Positions 14,349 through 22,161 are shown, counted from the first letter of the stretch. The stretch is 27,931 bases of DNA from JARIHD01 sp036392795 (GCA_036392795.1 DASVXH010000024.1:1-27931), one strand, 5' to 3'. A program made the numbers and translations. The notes: generated by a model not told the origin, from the sequence alone.

Positions 14349-14933
14349 ATGAGTGCAGAATTCCTGGCCTCCGGACCACACACTATCGACGCAATTACAC
14401 GGCTATCCAACGGCCAGACTTTACATGGAGCCGTATATAATAACATCATTGTAAGCAGCTCCGAGCCAGACATAATTGACGACCCGAATGTCTCATCTAT
14501 GGGCAGATGCGCGACGCTTTATTGGCCAGGTGGCAGTCCGGATAATCAAGCATATCTAGAAACCACCACTACCGGGGAAGCACCCGCCAGCCGACTTGAA
14601 GCGATGGCGGATACTGCAAAAATAAGGAATGCAATTCTAGGTGGCTATATAGGCGAGGCCGCCATCAAGAGAATACCAACGGATTTTCTAAAGGCTTGGC
14701 AGCAAATCAAAGCCAGTAATCCCGACCAAATGGCCCAGTTAAAACAAGTCTGCGAAAGTCACAAGCTACCTCTTGCTGTTTGTTTCACAAGCGACGTCAC
14801 AAGAGGTGCACCCGATAACACACCGGGCGCCCGTATAATGCACATGTTCTATCCAAACACCTCTCATCCGGTGCCTATCCTGAAAGAATTGCAAGCAGCA
14901 GTTCGCAGTGCGATCAAGCAGGAGCAGATTTAG
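14349..14933 (+). CDS. hypothetical protein, 194 aa
   Basis: No family recognised. The protein is soluble with no signal peptide. The N-terminal 70 residues are beta-rich (HTIDAITRLSNGQTLHGAVY, then IIVSSS). About residues 70-150 are mainly helical, and the C-terminus ends in an amphipathic helix with Gln/Lys (LKELQAAVRSAIKQEQI). Two nearby cysteines (VCESHKLPLAVCF, about residues 137-148) are a possible metal or redox pair. It is transcribed in the same direction as the histidine-rich membrane protein, 52 nt downstream, but its own -10 box suggests separate expression. It converges with the DUF305 gene, leaving only 39 bp between them and no terminator that I can see. Confidence 0.6.
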   Translation: MSAEFLASGPHTIDAITRLSNGQTLHGAVYNNIIVSSSEPDIIDDPNVSSMGRCATLYWPGGSPDNQAYLETTTTGEAPASRLEAMADTAKIRNAILGGYIGEAAIKRIPTDFLKAWQQIKASNPDQMAQLKQVCESHKLPLAVCFTSDVTRGAPDNTPGARIMHMFYPNTSHPVPILKELQAAVRSAIKQEQI

Positions 14934-14972
14934 CCAACCCCTATATCCAGACCCAGGCGAAAGTGACAACGA

Positions 14973-15371
14973 TTAGTAGCCCCAATCTTTCTGCCATTGT
15001 TTCATCTGGGAGATTTCGTTTTGCTGCGCGGCTTGAATCTCTTTGGCGAACGTCTTTAGTTCATCGTGCTTGGCTTGCGCGGCCGACATTTCCGCCATAT
15101 CAACAGCGCCTTGGTGATGTTCGATCATCATTCTCAAAAAGGCCCGATCATAGTCATCGCCCTTTTTGGCTTCAAGCGCGTGCGACATGTCGTGCATGGA
15201 CATGTCGCCGTGCATCTCTGCTGCATTATCGGCTTGATGAGAAGTCGTAGTTTGATTTTGGCGGTGATTGGTTTCGACTGGCTTTTTATCAAAGGTCACA
15301 GCGGCGATAGAAACCAACAAACCGCCCAATATAAAACCGATTATTCCGCCCAGCAATGTCTTATTATGCAT
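14973..15371 (-). CDS. DUF305 family protein, membrane-anchored
   Basis: A 132-aa DUF305 protein. One N-terminal membrane helix (about 5-26) anchors it, followed by a His/Met-rich linker (MHGDMSMHDMSH) and the four-helix ferritin-like DUF305 domain with its signature MIEHHQGAVDMAEM (residues about 81-94). Family members bind copper or other metals through the His/Met residues and are often found beside copper-resistance genes; the exact role is unsettled. It is the second gene of an operon with the DUF4396 gene, nine bases downstream of its stop, and its ribosome binding site (AAAGGAGG) overlaps that stop codon, suggesting coupled translation. Confidence 0.9.
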   Translation of the reverse strand: MHNKTLLGGIIGFILGGLLVSIAAVTFDKKPVETNHRQNQTTTSHQADNAAEMHGDMSMHDMSHALEAKKGDDYDRAFLRMMIEHHQGAVDMAEMSAAQAKHDELKTFAKEIQAAQQNEISQMKQWQKDWGY

Positions 15372-15374
15372 ATT

Positions 15375-15382
15375 CCTCCTTT
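15375..15382 (-). promoter_or_regulatory. ribosome binding site of the DUF305 gene, overlapping the upstream stop codon
   Basis: AAAGGAGG on the minus strand, three bases from the ATG at 15371, which is unusually close. It shares bases with the stop codon of the DUF4396 gene, as expected for translational coupling. Confidence 0.65.
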
Positions 15383-15863
15383 AGTGACGTTCGTGATGCT
15401 TGTGCATTAACGCATGGCCTTGGCCATGCTTCAGTAAATACAAATTAACGGGCAATGCCGCATAAAACGCTGCGCTCAGGGCTAACGCCATACTGGCCCA
15501 AAAAATTGGATTCACCACTCCTGCGTTCATAGCACCTGGTACAACCAACATCACCGCATTATCAATTATTTCCATAGTTGCTATAGATAGCGTGTCGGCT
15601 GCAAGTACCAGCCGCATCGCCCGCGCCAGAGGCAATCCACTCCTGCGTAGCGGTAGCAGCGACAAACTATAACCAAACAAAAATGCCAAGGCAATCGACA
15701 AAACTATCGTCGCACTATTAGACAATCCGGCCACCGTTCCAACAATCAGGCCAACAATTTCACCCAACGCACAGCCCGTCAAACAGTGCAACGTAGCGCC
15801 AATAGCCATGGATCGCAGCGAATCGGATGATGAATCGGCATCAGAATCATGATTATGCTTCAT
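15381..15863 (-). CDS. DUF4396 family integral membrane protein
   Basis: A 160-aa protein starting MKHNHDSDADSSSD, with four or five hydrophobic helices and a His-rich tail (HGQGHALMHKHHERH). The pattern HCLTGCALGEIVGLIVGTVAG early on, and LAADTLSIATMEIIDNAVML in the middle, fits DUF4396, a small membrane family often found with copper and other metal genes; function unknown. The frame is open to 15941, but that part overlaps a terminator at 15913-15944 and codes implausible sequence. I start at 15863, where TATGCT (15876-15881) lies 12 bases upstream. It forms an operon with DUF305 downstream. Conserved Cys/Gly in the first helix and Asp/Glu in the third suggest ion passage or binding, which is inference. 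Confidence 0.82.
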   Translation of the reverse strand: MKHNHDSDADSSSDSLRSMAIGATLHCLTGCALGEIVGLIVGTVAGLSNSATIVLSIALAFLFGYSLSLLPLRRSGLPLARAMRLVLAADTLSIATMEIIDNAVMLVVPGAMNAGVVNPIFWASMALALSAAFYAALPVNLYLLKHGQGHALMHKHHERH

Positions 15864-15912
15864 AATTTGCAGCCTAGCATAGGTTCGCCCAAGCGCACAA
15901 CACCCACTACAT

Positions 15913-15944
15913 AAAATGACACTCCAGATCAAGAGTGTCATTTT
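15913..15944 (-). terminator. intrinsic terminator of the gene at 15967-16245
   Basis: A perfect 12-bp stem (15913-15924 with 15933-15944; AAAATGACACTC and its complement) around an eight-base loop. Read on the minus strand it ends in TTTTAT. It separates the small minus-strand gene from the DUF4396-DUF305 operon; the symmetry would also let it act on the plus strand. Confidence 0.8.
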
Positions 15945-15966
15945 AGCGTTTCTGGGGAGCTTTATT

Positions 15967-16245
15967 TTAGGCTAGCGCCCGCGGCGCCTCACTAATATCC
16001 ACCAGCGTCCACAGATTATTGCGATCATCAAATCGCAATCGATAATTAGACATTCCATCGGTCATGTCAAAAATCTGTGTCAGCTGCTGCCCTTTTTGGA
16101 TCAAAAAACGCAGGCCGGATTCCAAAAAGGTATATTCCTGGCCGTTGTATTCCATCCGCTTGGGAAAGCTCTTAAGGTCGCCCCGGCCGCGAAAATATAC
16201 GGCAGTGACGGCTACTTCTTTGTTAACAGATACGCGATTACTCAT
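15967..16245 (-). CDS. hypothetical protein, 92 aa
   Basis: I do not recognise a family. A small, mostly beta protein with no membrane segment. It begins MSNRVSVNKEVAVTAVYFRG and ends SNYRLRFDDRNNLWTLVDIS. The alternating strands and turns (RMEYNGQEYTFLESGLRFLI) suggest a compact beta-barrel or SH3-like fold; this is inference. Translation starts from a clear ribosome binding site, AGGAG at 16254-16258, eight bases upstream. A strong terminator follows 23 nt after the stop, so it is a single-gene transcript. Confidence 0.7.
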   Translation of the reverse strand: MSNRVSVNKEVAVTAVYFRGRGDLKSFPKRMEYNGQEYTFLESGLRFLIQKGQQLTQIFDMTDGMSNYRLRFDDRNNLWTLVDISEAPRALA

Positions 16246-16381
16246 AGGTCAAGCTCCTAAAAGTTAGATTTGGTAAGTGGGAAGCCGAAGCCTCTTTAGA
16301 ACGGATAGGAGAAAAGTGATCTGCCGGACGTTCGTAACCGTTCATACGAAATGTCTTTAGACTACAGAGCACATTGCTTGA

Positions 16382-16549
16382 ATGTGGGATGACAGGGACG
16401 CTTTGCCTTCAATACCCAAGGCCAGTGTGTATAAAATCCGAGTAAAACGTAAAAATGCTAGCCTGTATGTAGGAAGCCCTTCAAAACACCACCCTTACTA
16501 TTGGTTTCCCAACAAGAATGAGTATGTCGGTCAGCACACACATTGCTAA
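16382..16549 (+). CDS. candidate small protein, 55 aa
   Basis: This frame runs ATG to TAA in the roughly 390-bp gap between 16246 and 16651. It encodes a basic, aromatic-rich peptide with segments VYKIRVKRKNASLYVGS (16-32) and YYWFPNKNEYVGQHTHC (39-55). Alternating hydrophobic and charged residues (VYKIRVKR) and turn-like KN and GSPS suggest a small beta-sheet protein, unlike a random frame. No Shine-Dalgarno sequence is visible; TACAGA about 13 bases upstream is a weak -10. An in-frame GTG (codon 16) is an alternative start. Downstream hairpin 16562-16583 could end the transcript. It is divergent from the 92-aa gene. I cannot assign a function. Confidence 0.42.
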   Translation: MWDDRDALPSIPKASVYKIRVKRKNASLYVGSPSKHHPYYWFPNKNEYVGQHTHC

Positions 16550-16556
16550 CGCTTAT

Positions 16557-16583
16557 TATACTGCCCGCCCGGAATAGCGGGCA
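16557..16583 (+). other. -10-like box and GC-rich hairpin before the gene at 16652
   Basis: TATACT (16557-16562) is followed immediately by a hairpin, TGCCCGC (16562-16568) pairing with GCGGGCA (16577-16583), loop of eight. There is no T-tract. It could be a terminator-like structure after the 55-aa ORF, or a structured 5' leader if the TATACT is used. Confidence 0.35.
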
Positions 16584-16638
16584 AGTAGGGAAGCGACGTC
16601 AAATATACAGCATACACCAGAAAGATATCAGAACGTTG

Positions 16639-16644
16639 TATGCT
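16639..16644 (+). promoter_or_regulatory. -10 box TATGCT, leaderless start at 16652
   Basis: TATGCT ends seven bases before ATG 16652 and overlaps an earlier in-frame ATG at 16640, the same arrangement as at 6265-6278. Confidence 0.5.
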
Positions 16645-16651
16645 AGATACA

Positions 16652-17443
16652 ATGTATCAATCACAAAATCGCTTGCAAGCCCATGAGCCCCTCGAACAGG
16701 AGCCCATGAACGATGAGTTGCGATTTTACTTGGAGCGAATGAAAAAAACGGAGCAGCTAAAAGAGGCGCTCGGAACTATAGGGCTTTGGGATATACATGA
16801 CCTAGCCATTACTCAGCCGGGGAGCGAACTGCCGGACTGCATGAGCGAATCGTATCGTTTCGTGGCATTAGAAATGGTTCCCGCATCAATAAATGGAAGG
16901 CCCACTAGTGTGTGTGAAATACCTGATGGTATAGAAAGCAACTACAAAACTGCCGGCGGCACACCTTTTCTGGATGGCACCTACGCCATTGGTCTGGTTT
17001 ACAACGACATACTTGGTGCCGTCGGCGCGGCCAAAATAAACTTCCGCGCCACCGGCTTTATGATAACCCAGCTACAAGGCGTTAATACCGGCGATCCACA
17101 TACAAAATCCCGTTATCAAGGCAGCGTGCGGGGTGGACTCATGAATGGTTTGGCCTGGCGGGACACTCTCGTACGATCCTGGGAATATGCAAGCCGGCAA
17201 ATAGAAGGACTAACTCAGATAGAAATTCAAGGCGCGGCCAATAATGATTGGAAGCTTATGCCATCCTCAGAAAAGCCCGCGAATCAGGATACCAAAGCGG
17301 CCAATAAGAAAAGACAGCGCAGAGTTCCGCCCGAACGACTCGTAAAGCACTACGACAACGTTGCAGAACGCATGTCTTATGTCTATGATCCAGAGACAAG
17401 AAACTGGCGAAAACCGCTTTTCGATTCGCCCTCCGACCGGTAG
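16652..17443 (+). CDS. hypothetical protein, 263 aa
   Basis: No named family recognised. The N-terminus (about 1-45) is helical and charged. About residues 55-200 form a mixed alpha/beta core with RFVALEMVPASINGRP, GTYAIGLVYNDILGAVGAAK, then ATGFMITQLQGV and GGLMNGLAWRDTLVRSWEYA. The strand-LQG-then-helix arrangement looks like a ligand-binding or acyltransferase-like fold, but I cannot name it. The C-terminal 60 residues are Lys/Arg/Pro-rich (KKRQRRVPPERLVKHYDN) and likely bind nucleic acid or are disordered, ending with an aromatic segment YVYDPETRNWRKPLF. I start at 16652 rather than 16640 because a -10 box covers the first ATG. It ends 11 bp from the convergent helicase gene. Confidence 0.6.
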   Translation: MYQSQNRLQAHEPLEQEPMNDELRFYLERMKKTEQLKEALGTIGLWDIHDLAITQPGSELPDCMSESYRFVALEMVPASINGRPTSVCEIPDGIESNYKTAGGTPFLDGTYAIGLVYNDILGAVGAAKINFRATGFMITQLQGVNTGDPHTKSRYQGSVRGGLMNGLAWRDTLVRSWEYASRQIEGLTQIEIQGAANNDWKLMPSSEKPANQDTKAANKKRQRRVPPERLVKHYDNVAERMSYVYDPETRNWRKPLFDSPSDR

Positions 17444-17454
17444 TTGCTTTTTAT

Positions 17455-20400
17455 TTATACGCTACTTCTTACCCGCAAGGACGGCGGAATCGCCTTAAAT
17501 CCAATAACAACACCGCTGCAGTTATTATTGCGCAGAACGTTTATTTGCCTTATTAACCTTGTAGAGAAATGCTTATTGAAGTGTAGGGCCAGCCGTCCAG
17601 CGCTGCCATCGGAGCGGCGCTCACGCTCCAGGGACAAAAAACCCTCCAATCCATCACCGGCCAGTTTGGCGGCTATGTGAGCGACGTGCTTGCCTTGAAT
17701 TCCCATAATGCGACCGTTGTCCGGGTGATTGAAAAAGGCCGCTATCTGGTCTGCGTTCAGTGCGCCTTCGGGTGCGGGAGACATCTTTTCCAGTGCCTCG
17801 CCAAGGGCCATGGCTGCTGTCTCCGTGCCAAAAATATTCCGTGCTACCGTTTCGTATTTTGTTGACGCATCCACTCCAATCCGTTTAGCCAGGCGTCGCA
17901 ACGCCAAAGGATCGGCTTCAAAACCAAGTTCCTGCAAAAAGAGCGATATATTTACAGGAAAACGAGAGTCAACCTGCTTGGCCTCAGCTGAAGGCGCAGG
18001 CGCGCTGGAAGGACGAACGTGTTTGGCCGACTCTGGCCTAACGGCGGGTGCAGCGCTAGAGCCTTGACGTGCTCTTATGACCGGAAAATCGGCAAGGGCT
18101 TTTGGATCTATATACTGTTTTTGTACAAATTGAGCGTACACCCATTTCTTTGGATCAAGGTCATATTCATCGCGGGGCAGGCGGTTATAGTCAAGAACTT
18201 CAACTCCTTTGCGCAGACCATACTCTTCCTCGGTCTGACGCAGAATAGCCCACCCAAAGCAACGGTGCGAGCGAAGCTTTCCAAGTTTTCGCATTTGGGG
18301 CTCGATGCCCGCTTCTGCAAACTTCGTCCTCAGTAATTCGCGGGGCTTTCCCACGCGCTCCGCAATAACCGCCAAAGGTACGAGGTGAGCGCCCAGTCGA
18401 TCGGCTTTGATCCTGGCAACGATGACCGATTCGGCATAGCCCCGATCCCACGATTCCGTAGGTAGACGTCGCGAAATATGCCGCCTGGGGTACACGCGGC
18501 GCCAGTCTTCTTCGGTTATACTGGTACGAACCATTTTTATAGTAACGCCTGCCAACCGGGCAATATCGGCAAAAGAAGCATCCTCGCTAGCGATTGCCAG
18601 CGGGGCGGCTCGGTAATCTTGACTGAGCTTGCGCCAGTCTTCTTGCGTAATGTGGCGGCAGACGCCTCCTGCCGAACCATCCGGCTCCAGCCGCCGTTTC
18701 TGCGGTGCTTTCTGTTTATTCCTTTGTAGCCAATAGGTCACAAACCAAGGGGCGGTCCCGGCAGAAGCCACGGATAACAGCACGTCGTCCGCAGCGGCCA
18801 AGGGAAGCGCGTCAACTGCCCGCTCAACGCCAACAATTCCATCAATTCCAAATAGTTCGTCTTGCGGCGTCACGCCCATTTCGTTAGAAATTATTTTTTG
18901 CTGCCTCAAAACGTCTTCGGCAAAATCAACCGAAACATCACAAAGTGCCGCAATCTCATACACACGTAACCGAACTCTTTTTGCATGATCGGGGATGGGA
19001 TTTTGCTCCAGCCAGCCGACAATTCCTGGTTCGTACCAACGGTCAAGATAATTACCCTCCTCACCAAAGGTCCATATTGCTTCATACGTTAGACCTGCCC
19101 TATCTAGTTCGCTGTGCAGCCAGGAAAGAGGCACCTCCGCCCTTTGAGCCACCGCAGCCGCTTGGACAAAGCCGCTGGCAGGGGCAACCAGAAAATCCCT
19201 GTCGGCTATAGTAATAGTGCGACTGGGAACAGTATCGGCCAGTCTGTTGCGCAATTCGGCGGGCCAGGTTTCTACAGGCACATATTCCAAAGGACTTTCG
19301 ACGTTCTTTTTTGGCTGATCCTGTCTGGGATGCCATAGGCCGGGTTCTCTTTCGTCGGTCATCCGTCCCGGCACCAGAAAAACTTCTTGTTCAAATGCTT
19401 CCAGTCCAAAAGCCTTGCATAAATTTACCTTTGGCATATGACCAGAACAAAAAAACTCTGCCAGTTCTGTCATATATTTGCCCGGACGCATCAAGCGGCC
19501 TATCTGTTGATCCAGTCGCCATTCGACAGAAGGGTCCTCGAATAAACCGACATCGGCAGGAATATTAGCTCCTTCCATTAAATGTTTACAGGTGGCTAGA
19601 ACACGCAAATCACCACTCACGTAACGCTTTTCATCCCGCTCACTGTCCGGATTGTGGCTGCCCACAGATGCGGCCACCTCAAAACCCATCAATTCGTTAA
19701 TCGTGTTTGCCAACGTTTCAGCCGGCCGATCCGGGCTACCCTGAGCCTTTGGCCGGCAAAAGGCCACAATCCGGCGACCCCCATCTCCTGCCTGCAAATA
19801 CCGAATCGCCGTCATTGCCATCAATGGCACCGGATCTTTTTCATACCGAAACGAGAGAAGGCGAGTGGGGTTAAGCACCTTCTGCTCTATTAGCTGCACC
19901 TTATCAGTCTCTTCGACATGTCGGTACTCATTACGCAGGTCGCGGTCTGGGCTGTATGCCGGAGTAGCAGTAAAGAGAAACACACGCTGAGTTGCCTTTT
20001 GTAATCGTGCTCGAAACTGCGGCTCATGGGCACGATGCCCTTCATCCACATCAATGACATCATATTCGTTCCAATCCAAAAGCCGGCTCGACGGCAACGT
20101 AGTCAAAACGACATCACCACTCGTGTCATGCTTTTTGGAATAAAACATTGACACACTAATGTCATCACCTAAAAAGTCCCGGAAGGTGCCGTCGCCCAAC
20201 AGTCCGGCAAACTCCTTGAGCATCCTAATGGTGGGTGCAATAATCATAGCCTTTCGCACGCGTTTGATCTCTGCATTACCATACGTCAGGCCTATACCAC
20301 AAGCCCTTAACTGAGCGGCCTTAATGATTGTTTTACCTACCGCTGTTGCGCCAAGCAGGGCAAAGCCGTCCGAGGCATCACCCAATACTTCAAGAGTATC

Positions 20401-20742
20401 AGTCCACCGCCACTCACTTGGCACCGTCAGCATATGTTCAAACAGACGACCCGTTAGGCGCGCCTGCAGACGGGATCGGGCACTGTCCCCATCAGCATAA
20501 GCAGGCAATACTGTGGGCCGAGAAGGGCACATAACTTCCTGCGCCATAGCCACCCGAGATCCAAGCATTACTGCAAAAGGGTGTTCCCGAATATATAAGA
20601 GCTCCTGGGTGGTCAGCGGTTTTCCCTGGAATATCTGAGGGTCATCAGTATCCCGACCCAGTTCTTGCCGCAGACCCTGCAGGATTAGATCGTAGGATTT
20701 AGAAAAAATATTGGCGCGAGCGGAATCTGCCAGGGGCGACAA
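17455..20742 (-). CDS. SF2 helicase with long C-terminal array of HTH-like units
   Basis: A 1095-aa protein from a TTG start. Residues 1 to about 440 are an SF2 helicase/translocase core: Walker A GATAVGKT (131-138), DEGH box VDEGH (232-236), motif III TATP (258-261), and motif VI QQIGRLMRPGK (412-422), where DEGH replaces DEAD/DEAH. The second half has repeated helix-turn-helix-like blocks: about 524-549 (VQAAAVAQRAEVPLSWLHSE), 593-614, 723-740, 788-811 and 930-970. It also has a twice-used ITxEDWR motif (696-702 and 740-746). A Pro/Ala/Ser-rich linker (about 892-925) precedes the last domain. It likely moves on DNA or RNA in ATP-driven fashion while the HTH array contacts nucleic acid. The frame continues upstream to 20844 without an ATG, GTG or TTG, so the true start may be earlier. 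Confidence 0.8.
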   Translation of the reverse strand: MSPLADSARANIFSKSYDLILQGLRQELGRDTDDPQIFQGKPLTTQELLYIREHPFAVMLGSRVAMAQEVMCPSRPTVLPAYADGDSARSRLQARLTGRLFEHMLTVPSEWRWTDTLEVLGDASDGFALLGATAVGKTIIKAAQLRACGIGLTYGNAEIKRVRKAMIIAPTIRMLKEFAGLLGDGTFRDFLGDDISVSMFYSKKHDTSGDVVLTTLPSSRLLDWNEYDVIDVDEGHRAHEPQFRARLQKATQRVFLFTATPAYSPDRDLRNEYRHVEETDKVQLIEQKVLNPTRLLSFRYEKDPVPLMAMTAIRYLQAGDGGRRIVAFCRPKAQGSPDRPAETLANTINELMGFEVAASVGSHNPDSERDEKRYVSGDLRVLATCKHLMEGANIPADVGLFEDPSVEWRLDQQIGRLMRPGKYMTELAEFFCSGHMPKVNLCKAFGLEAFEQEVFLVPGRMTDEREPGLWHPRQDQPKKNVESPLEYVPVETWPAELRNRLADTVPSRTITIADRDFLVAPASGFVQAAAVAQRAEVPLSWLHSELDRAGLTYEAIWTFGEEGNYLDRWYEPGIVGWLEQNPIPDHAKRVRLRVYEIAALCDVSVDFAEDVLRQQKIISNEMGVTPQDELFGIDGIVGVERAVDALPLAAADDVLLSVASAGTAPWFVTYWLQRNKQKAPQKRRLEPDGSAGGVCRHITQEDWRKLSQDYRAAPLAIASEDASFADIARLAGVTIKMVRTSITEEDWRRVYPRRHISRRLPTESWDRGYAESVIVARIKADRLGAHLVPLAVIAERVGKPRELLRTKFAEAGIEPQMRKLGKLRSHRCFGWAILRQTEEEYGLRKGVEVLDYNRLPRDEYDLDPKKWVYAQFVQKQYIDPKALADFPVIRARQGSSAAPAVRPESAKHVRPSSAPAPSAEAKQVDSRFPVNISLFLQELGFEADPLALRRLAKRIGVDASTKYETVARNIFGTETAAMALGEALEKMSPAPEGALNADQIAAFFNHPDNGRIMGIQGKHVAHIAAKLAGDGLEGFLSLERERRSDGSAGRLALHFNKHFSTRLIRQINVLRNNNCSGVVIGFKAIPPSLRVRSSV

Positions 20743-20844
20743 TAATAAACCGTCCGCCGGTAACGATGTACCCAGTACGGACTCGACTGTTTCTACATGA
20801 GTAAAACCCGACAGTCTAATCTCGTTATTAATAGCTTTTTCACC
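20743..20844 (-). other. in-frame upstream extension of the helicase frame without a usual start codon
   Basis: Thirty-four sense codons (ending in a segment read FTHVETVESVLGTSLPADG) precede the TTG, back to a TAG at 20845-20847, and look like real protein. The only candidate starts are rare ATT (20832 or 20820) or CTG codons; AGGGTG sits eight bases before the first ATT. Either the protein begins at a rare codon, or the residues are untranslated leader. The rest of the gap to 21133 holds the promoter of the Crp/Fnr gene and nothing else I can support. Confidence 0.35.
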
Positions 20845-21071
20845 CTACTTACAAGCAACAAGCTAGTTTTAGCGTAGCGCACCAATCCCTAAATCGCTAG
20901 TAGCTATGTCAAAAAGCCGCAATCAACTAACTAAAATGTTCAACTATGCCCAGGCCGTCAGTCTGAGATTAAACTGTAAGATTTTTGGCAGTCGTCTTAA
21001 GAAATTCCAGCTATACTTATGCTGTTTAGTGGCTTTTATGTGCGTATGTAACAAAGATGAAAGACAGTTAT

Positions 21072-21099
21072 TTGCGCCAGGGCAACGATACAGTACAAT
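21072..21099 (+). promoter_or_regulatory. candidate promoter of the Crp/Fnr-type regulator
   Basis: TTGCGC (21072-21077), a 16-base spacer and TACAAT (21094-21099), giving a leader of about 28 bases before ATG 21134. AAGGAA at 21115-21120 is a possible but distant ribosome binding site. A weak TAGAAC seven bases before the ATG is a leaderless alternative. Confidence 0.35.
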
Positions 21100-21133
21100 G
21101 AAGGTGGTTTATGCAAGGAACTAGAACTGATTT

Positions 21134-21802
21134 ATGGATACACCCTTACCGCAATTAAATGACTTGCTGAACGCCTACTCGCTTCGCAAATTTAAAAAGG
21201 GCCAAACGTTACTTTTTCAGGGAGAAGTCCCACGTTATGCCTATGTAGTGAAGACCGGCACAGTCAAAACCTATAACATCTCTCCTTTGGGCGAGGAGCA
21301 GTTGGTTTCGCTTAGCTCCGAATACGACATTTTGCCAGAAGCCTGGTTCTTGGGCGAAGCATCGGTAGCCTATTATTTCTATGAGGCATTTACGGACTGT
21401 ACCGTGTACGCTATTCCGCGCGAAGAACTATCCAAAAAGGTAAGCGAAAGCCCGGAATTTGCCCACCATCTACTACAGCGCTTTATGCGGTTGTATGTTG
21501 GCGCCAGTGTTCATATTAATGCGCTGGAGCAGCCGCGTTCGCGCGACAAGCTCGTGCACTTACTACACTACCTGATGATGCGTTTTGGCAAGCCAGCCGG
21601 CAAAGACGGTATCCAGATTGAGCTGCGACTAACCCATCAAACGCTGGCCAGCATGCTGGGGGTCACCCGCGAAACCATTGCTACCGAAATTGCCCGGCTG
21701 CGCCGCGAAAAAGTTCTGGACTACAAACAACAAACCTACACCATCGACAAAAACAGGCTGCTGCAGCTTCGTAATGACGAAAATCTTATTTCTAGCCTTT
21801 AG
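21134..21802 (+). CDS. Crp/Fnr-family transcriptional regulator
   Basis: A 222-aa regulator with an N-terminal cyclic-nucleotide-binding-type beta roll (about 15-105; FKKGQTLLFQGEVPRYAYVVKTG) and a C-terminal winged HTH (about 150-205) with the Crp-type recognition motif LTHQTLASMLGVTRETIATE (166-185). The phosphate-binding cassette that would hold cAMP (a GELAL..RAA pattern) is replaced by GEASVAYYFYEAF, and there is no Fnr cysteine cluster. The signal is therefore probably not cAMP or an iron-sulfur cluster; this is inference. It converges with the receiver gene at 21799, overlapping it by four bases, and may belong to the same signalling group. Confidence 0.9.
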   Translation: MDTPLPQLNDLLNAYSLRKFKKGQTLLFQGEVPRYAYVVKTGTVKTYNISPLGEEQLVSLSSEYDILPEAWFLGEASVAYYFYEAFTDCTVYAIPREELSKKVSESPEFAHHLLQRFMRLYVGASVHINALEQPRSRDKLVHLLHYLMMRFGKPAGKDGIQIELRLTHQTLASMLGVTRETIATEIARLRREKVLDYKQQTYTIDKNRLLQLRNDENLISSL

Positions 21803-22161
21803 GCTTCTAAGCCTTCTTCGACAACCTTAACCAGATCGCCCGGCGAAGCCCATGATTTCAGTAGGTAGCGCTTGGCACCCAAGCGAAACGCTTCGTCGAT
21901 GTCGGTTTGCGCATCCTGATTGCTAAAGACAACCACGCGGCTTTTAACCTTGTCAGATTGAATATTCTTCAGCATTTCGATACCGTTCATTTTGGGCATG
22001 TTAATGTCCAGCAAGATCAGGTCGTACATGTCCTTGGCAATCATAGCCAGGGCTTCTTCGCCGTCGTAGGCCAGTGATACGGCATAGCCGTGCTTTTCCA
22101 GAATAGTCTTGTATGCCAAGGCTAAACTTTTTTCATCTTCAACGATCAATATGTGCTTCAT
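21799..22161 (-). CDS. single-domain response regulator (CheY-like receiver)
   Basis: A 120-aa receiver with no output domain. It has the acidic pair VEDE (7-10), phosphoacceptor Asp52 in LILLDINMP, the conserved Ser80 (VVFSNQD) and Lys102 (YLLKSW). An earlier in-frame ATG at 22173 is possible, but ATG 22161 gives the standard MKHILIVEDE start and has AAGG five bases upstream. It is the last gene of an operon histidine kinase, receiver, receiver. Its likely role is to pass phosphate or bind a partner, as a CheY-type or phosphorelay protein. It is about the minimum length for the fold. Confidence 0.92.
   Translation of the reverse strand: MKHILIVEDEKSLALAYKTILEKHGYAVSLAYDGEEALAMIAKDMYDLILLDINMPKMNGIEMLKNIQSDKVKSRVVVFSNQDAQTDIDEAFRLGAKRYLLKSWASPGDLVKVVEEGLEA

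Noticed and set aside
15864..15941. Upstream extension of the DUF4396 frame
   Set aside because: It runs into the perfect terminator stem at 15913-15944; the start at 15863 fits the family and a -10 box.
20906..21124. 72-codon plus-strand ORF before the Crp/Fnr gene
   Set aside because: Composition is not protein-like, there is no ribosome binding site, and a candidate promoter for the next gene lies inside it.
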